A program made the position numbers and the translations under genes. Shown here in pieces: positions 59,819 through 64,000 of a stretch of 64,000 bases of DNA. Every line of letters begins with the position of its first letter. Within the stretch, counting starts at the first letter, position 1. Under the pieces are notes generated by a model, which saw only the letters and a program-made list of their open reading frames with translations, did not search any database and was not told where the DNA came from. The DNA comes from Paragyromitra xinjiangensis (lineage: Eukaryota; Ascomycota; Pezizomycetes; Pezizales; Discinaceae), in the NCBI GenBank assembly GCA_038503065.1, contig JBCAMK010000014.1, forward strand, positions 1,674,001-1,738,000, in the 5' to 3' direction.

Positions 59819-61771
59819 ATCGAATGATATCACGTTGATATTATAGATGGATGCAGACTTGATTGGTACCGCAGTAGTTGACTGACAGAAGCGAAGAGAT
59901 GCAAACGCAGTGACCTTTATATTTGTGAGAGACCTCCTTCAACTCTCTAAGTTTTGATGAAATAGTGAAGCCATTGTCATTTTTCACACAAATGATCTGT
60001 CGTGAAAGAAAAACGGCCCGCAAACCCGTGATTTTGAAGGCCGTTGAAGGGTTTAGTGTGGCCAAGAAGAACTTTTGCACAAGTAATATTATAATAATCA
60101 TGAAACCTGTGATCTGAATTGCATCAGTGTTGTGGAGCCAAGAGTGAGAAGTCTTGGTCCGTGATCCTCAATAATCTTATTGGTAGTACTTCGTCGTTTC
60201 ACCAAACACGCCAAGTGATTGTCTTTGAGTTCATCGTTATAAACTCAAAGAATCCCAGGGAGGTTGATGTTAACTACCGTATTCCCCGGATCAGGTATAT
60301 GGTCCCTCCGGACCTATTGAGATAGGTTCGCAATAAAGATGGCAAATTCGTTAGTTTCCTGCCTAAATAAGGTTGGCTGGTGTGTGGGGTGCAGGCATCT
60401 CAGAGGATTTCAAAGCGGTTGCCGGAACCTTTTCCCGACCTCGTTTTCCCAAGACCTTGGCTCAAATTACTCGGCATAGGCGACTTTTATGCTTATAATT
60501 AATTATATCTCGTCATTGGGACTTCAAATGGGGTTTTCTTAAAGATTCTACGGAAAACCGGGTCAGTTTCTCACTAGCAATCTTTATATATTGCCACTTA
60601 AACTACGGATGTTTCACCCTGACGGTTTGGTGATCTACTACGAGGACCGAAAATCCCCGAAAATAAATTAAATAACCTTAAATCTATTGATATTTGCCTC
60701 ATTTTTACCCTAGCTAACGTCACGTATATATCTATTGGCACTGCGATTATGTTGGGACGTTTTCACTGGATCTTTGCTTTTCCAATGTGGGCAGTGTGGT
60801 CAAGTAGTGGAGAGAACCCTCTCAAAAGATGAATAACTTTCTCCTTATTACACTGTTTACTAGACCCCTGTTCATATATTACTCGTGCATGGCAGAATAA
60901 AAGCTTTAACGATATAAAAAAACGCCTGTCAGATGCTGACATGGTGCCAATGCACTCGGCATCTAAAACCCGAAATAGTCGTGATATCTGACGTAAGTTT
61001 TGGGCATCTAGACCTGTCCATTTGCTCGTAGACTTATTTGATGGTTGCACTTATCTTCCTAACGTGTATAATGGATCGAAAGACCACATAGATAATTCAT
61101 ATATGGCCTCTTTCATAGGCTAGTTTCAAGCTCTATACGGCTTTTACTATTTGCGCGTGGAAATGAAGGCTATATTTCTAGTATTCAAAGATTTGTAATA
61201 GGTATGCATGTCAGTGCTTGGTAATCCGAGAAGGTAATAGGCTTTGTCTCGTTACTTTCTAGATTAAATGCGAATCCCCATCAGTTTTAGCACACTGGGG
61301 AGTCTGGCATCGTGGTAATCTGGGTATGTCTTACGTAGCTTCTTACTGGCAGTGGGTTGGTTCCTTCTAGAAAGATAGAAGTATGGAAGGGGTATAAGGG
61401 AAGGTGGTCTCTCTTCTGCTCCGGAAGAATAAGAGGAAAAGGCATGATATGATCACGAACGAAGAAATGAATCAGCATCCACCTATTTACCGACCCTTTC
61501 TTGTATCTACACTCGAGAACTCGATATTGCTTGTATAGTCGTAGAGCTATGAATTCCTGCAAAAGGTTGTAACAGCGAGTATATGGCCGACAGCGATTCC
61601 GGGCTAGGGGCGGCGAAGGAGGCTGGTAAAGCTGCCAAGTCTAATATGATGGCTAACTATGGAATTAAAACCAAAACCAAATAGTTTATCTCAATGTTTA
61701 GCTGAGAATGCATTACTCCCGTCGGCAGATTATCAACTGCAGGTATCAACAAGAGCCAAAAGACACATCTG
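59819..61771. other. intergenic region, no supported gene
   Basis: This contains the promoter side of the AA9 gene. Frames at 60119-60325 (plus), 60763-61050 and 61287-61562 (minus) have no recognisable domain or splice links. Confidence 0.5.
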
Positions 61772-63146
61772 TCACATAAACCCCTTAAATTCCTCCTCAC
61801 ACCATTTCCATAGCATCCCTCTGTTCTCTGGTAACGCTCACATTATATCTTCCCGAGGCTCCCCGATTTTGCCCCATGGGATGATGTATTCCCCATTGAG
61901 TGCTTCTCCGTCCTGTAACGAGAGCCCCGTGAAGTGCTCTGTAACCGCCTTAAAGTATGCGGGGTATCAAAGGCCTCTATAAACGAGTTTGAGATTGAGT
62001 TTCGCGCCAAAATATAAGACGAGGGCTTACTAGATAGGCACCGACCCACACAGAATTATTCCTAGCAAGCCTCATATTTAGTAGTGCTGGATAATTATAA
62101 ACGCTCTATATACGCGAAAATTAGCCACTGAACTGGGAGGGTATGTCTACCGAGCGACAGACAGTCATACAACACTTATAACTTCACTATCAGCCATCAC
62201 TTGGCCGCTTCGGCACCAAGAATGATGTTGGCGGCTTTACTTCGGCCATCTTTTATCCATGTACCATTCATTGTTAGTCGGGCTTGGAGGCTGTTCTCTT
62301 GGTATGCGTTATTGAAGTCGGAGAATTCCGCCCTTTGTAGGTGCTTGACTACGACCTGAAGAAGATACCTAATCCTTGTTAGGGTTTGTGAAGTTTTAAT
62401 GAATATTGATTGGTGATCGATACAAATTAGGTTAGGCACTCAGGACAGCTCATGACAAAGCTCAACACCAGCTATCTTTCAAGACCCCCTCCGACCTATC
62501 TAAGGCCATCTAATCAGTAATGCCTTAATGCTTACCCAGACTACGTGAACACCGCCTTTGGGGGTATCTGCCATTTCTGCAGTCTTCTGCAACAATGGGG
62601 TTATAAAGTGCTAGGACAACCAATGACCAATTGCATTAGTTCCAAGCATCAGTTCGTGACCCTGTTAGACTTCTGTTAGTCTTACATCCTAACTACCAAT
62701 GACGGCTCAACCGCACTTACTTGTTTAGTCTTACCCCCTTGGGGATATATGGCACCAGTATTATGCCAAACGACATCCAATCGCCTCACTTCCGACAGGA
62801 ACTGTTTTGCAGAAGTTTTGATGGCCGAGAGATCTGCTAGGTTGATCTGTAGAGACCTTGAAGTACCCTTCGAGTCTGGATATGCGGAACGGATTTCTGT
62901 GATGGCGGTTACTAGGTTGGGAAAGTTGCGACCCGCGATGTAAATGTAAGCTGACTTTGAGTATAGGATCTGTGGGATATGATCAAGATGTAGTCTAAAT
63001 TAAATACACTACGGAATGGAGTATGCGACTTTGCCTTTACAGAGTTCAAGTCCAACACCCTCCCAACCGCCGGTAACAAGATAGACCCTGGATGAGAGGT
63101 CTTGTAGATCTAGATCTATTTCTGTGAATTGGGGAGCTGAGGCCAT
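61772..63146 (-). pseudogene. decayed short-chain dehydrogenase/reductase
   Basis: From ATG at 63146 the minus strand reads a fungal SDR N-terminus: VYLVTGGWEGVGLELCK (cofactor-binding TGxxxGxG with changes), then after a gap ILYSKSAYIYIAGRNF, LQINLADLSAIKTSAKQFL, RRLDVVWHNTGA (the NNAG position is HNTG), YPQGGKTKQ and GHELMLGTNAIGHWLS. Further pieces are HFITPLLQKTAEM, HVVW, DGRSKAANIILGAEAAK (the SxxN/K region), YPAYFKAVTEHF, GEYIIPWGKIGEPREDI and WKWCEEEFKGFM. Lesions: the first donor has GG where GT is needed (63081 region). A TAG sits between GHWLS and HFITPLL. The Tyr of the catalytic YxxxK is replaced (DGRSKAAN). Stops or lost sequence follow EAAK and precede YPAYF. The normal gene would be about 320-340 residues of NAD(P)-dependent oxidoreductase. 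Confidence 0.8.
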
Positions 63147-64000
63147 ATTTGCGCGAAAGTATCGTACAGGGAGTTAGCGTTCCAAGAGGAGACATCGTGG
63201 ATCATAGATGTTGAGGTGGAGCGGAGCAGCTAGGTGGTATACACAATATATGGTGGGTGTCAGCTTAAACCCGGACCAATCAAAACCGAGTATGGAACAC
63301 CATGTCTCACCAAACGCCCCACTAAATTCCGCATACAACTCTTCAATTTGAGAATTTTATCAAAAATCTCCCTAGATCAAAACCCTCCTAGAAATACACT
63401 CTATAGCTCTATAGATGCTTGGGCTTTCCCCAAGAAGCCAAATATGGGGTGTAATGCCCCTGCGTATATTTAGTCACACACTTGGTATTCCTTAGAACGT
63501 TCCATTTCATGCATTTCACCACCAAAAGTGAGTTTTTATTCCGCCACAACCACCAGCTACCATACCTTGAAAAAAGATATGGAGCTTCAATAATATCATG
63601 TGAAGTCATATATCTTTTTGTTAAGAATTGCGTTGGCTGTGGGTGGTGGAATAGCGGCTCAAAAAGCCGGTCCGGGTTAAGGACGACACCCACCATATAT
63701 TCTCGATAATATACCCTGGGTTGTATGGTGTAGTATGGTACGAGATCTAGGAGATCCCGACAAATGGGATATCGATATCAAAGACATTTGGGATGTTTGA
63801 CTAGGGCATGCGCAGACCACTGCTAGGACATAAACCTTGTCTGTTATAATGAACCTCGCCCTACATAATTTGACGGATAACGTATTTACTCTAAAGCTTG
63901 CTCACACTCACCTGTTTTCCAGGCTATGCAAATCATATGCATATACTATCACTCGCTGAGACCGCACCCCCGCCGCGGGGTTACACGCTTTTCAAAAAGA
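63147..64000. other. intergenic right edge of the window
   Basis: No supported gene. The overlapping frames on both strands at 63409-63709 mirror one another and lack domains. A gene extending beyond the window cannot be excluded. Confidence 0.4.

Noticed and set aside
47577..63146. A secondary-metabolite gene cluster around the LaeA-like gene
   Set aside because: No polyketide synthase, peptide synthetase, terpene synthase, transporter or pathway regulator is seen; the genes are several kilobases apart and functionally mixed.

Overview
The window is nuclear DNA of a filamentous ascomycete (Pezizomycotina). The coding genes are split by many short introns (about 40-130 nt) with GT-AG borders and CTAAC/CTGAC-like branch sites. 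The gene content is also typical of these fungi: two fungal-rhodopsin-domain membrane proteins, a LaeA-like methyltransferase, an AA9 lytic polysaccharide monooxygenase, a secreted FAD oxidase and an HSPA12-type Hsp70. There is a tRNA-His with a 10-nt intron. I cannot name the species.

Layout. 0-1 kb: one single-exon hypothetical gene. 1-15 kb: gene-poor, repeat-rich DNA with the tRNA-His gene. It holds several non-autonomous DNA transposons whose inverted ends and target duplications can be read directly: a Mutator-like MITE at 5.6 kb, an 8-bp-TSD MITE at 6.9 kb, twin 3-bp-TSD elements carrying a tRNA-like module at 9.2-10.8 kb (one split by a further MITE), and a mariner-type MITE at 12.2 kb abutting a relative of the 6.9-kb MITE. 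15.1-15.6 kb: a small three-exon gene with a very acidic tail. 15.6-21.9 kb: degenerate DNA, possibly including a decayed Ty3/gypsy relic, then an odd tRNA-Glu-like locus. 22.5-29 kb: an Hsp70-like gene of ten exons (first intron with a GA donor), a conserved fungal hypothetical gene and a lone HeLo/SesA-like domain gene. 29-39 kb: about 10 kb with no gene I can support.

39-44.4 kb: two convergent rhodopsin-domain genes, one with a 5-nt exon, separated by a mariner-type MITE. 47.6-63.1 kb: four minus-strand loci: LaeA-like methyltransferase (10 exons), secreted FAD oxidase (8 exons), AA9 monooxygenase (9 exons) and a decayed short-chain dehydrogenase.

The multi-exon models were assembled by hand from splice signals and reading frame. 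Each intact one sums to an exact number of codons, which is internal support. Family names come from recognised motifs; no database search was possible. The AA9 enzyme and perhaps the FAD oxidase suggest plant-polymer oxidation outside the cell. The rhodopsin-domain proteins and the LaeA-like methyltransferase suggest sensing and regulation. Nothing here shows that the genes form one pathway or a biosynthetic cluster.
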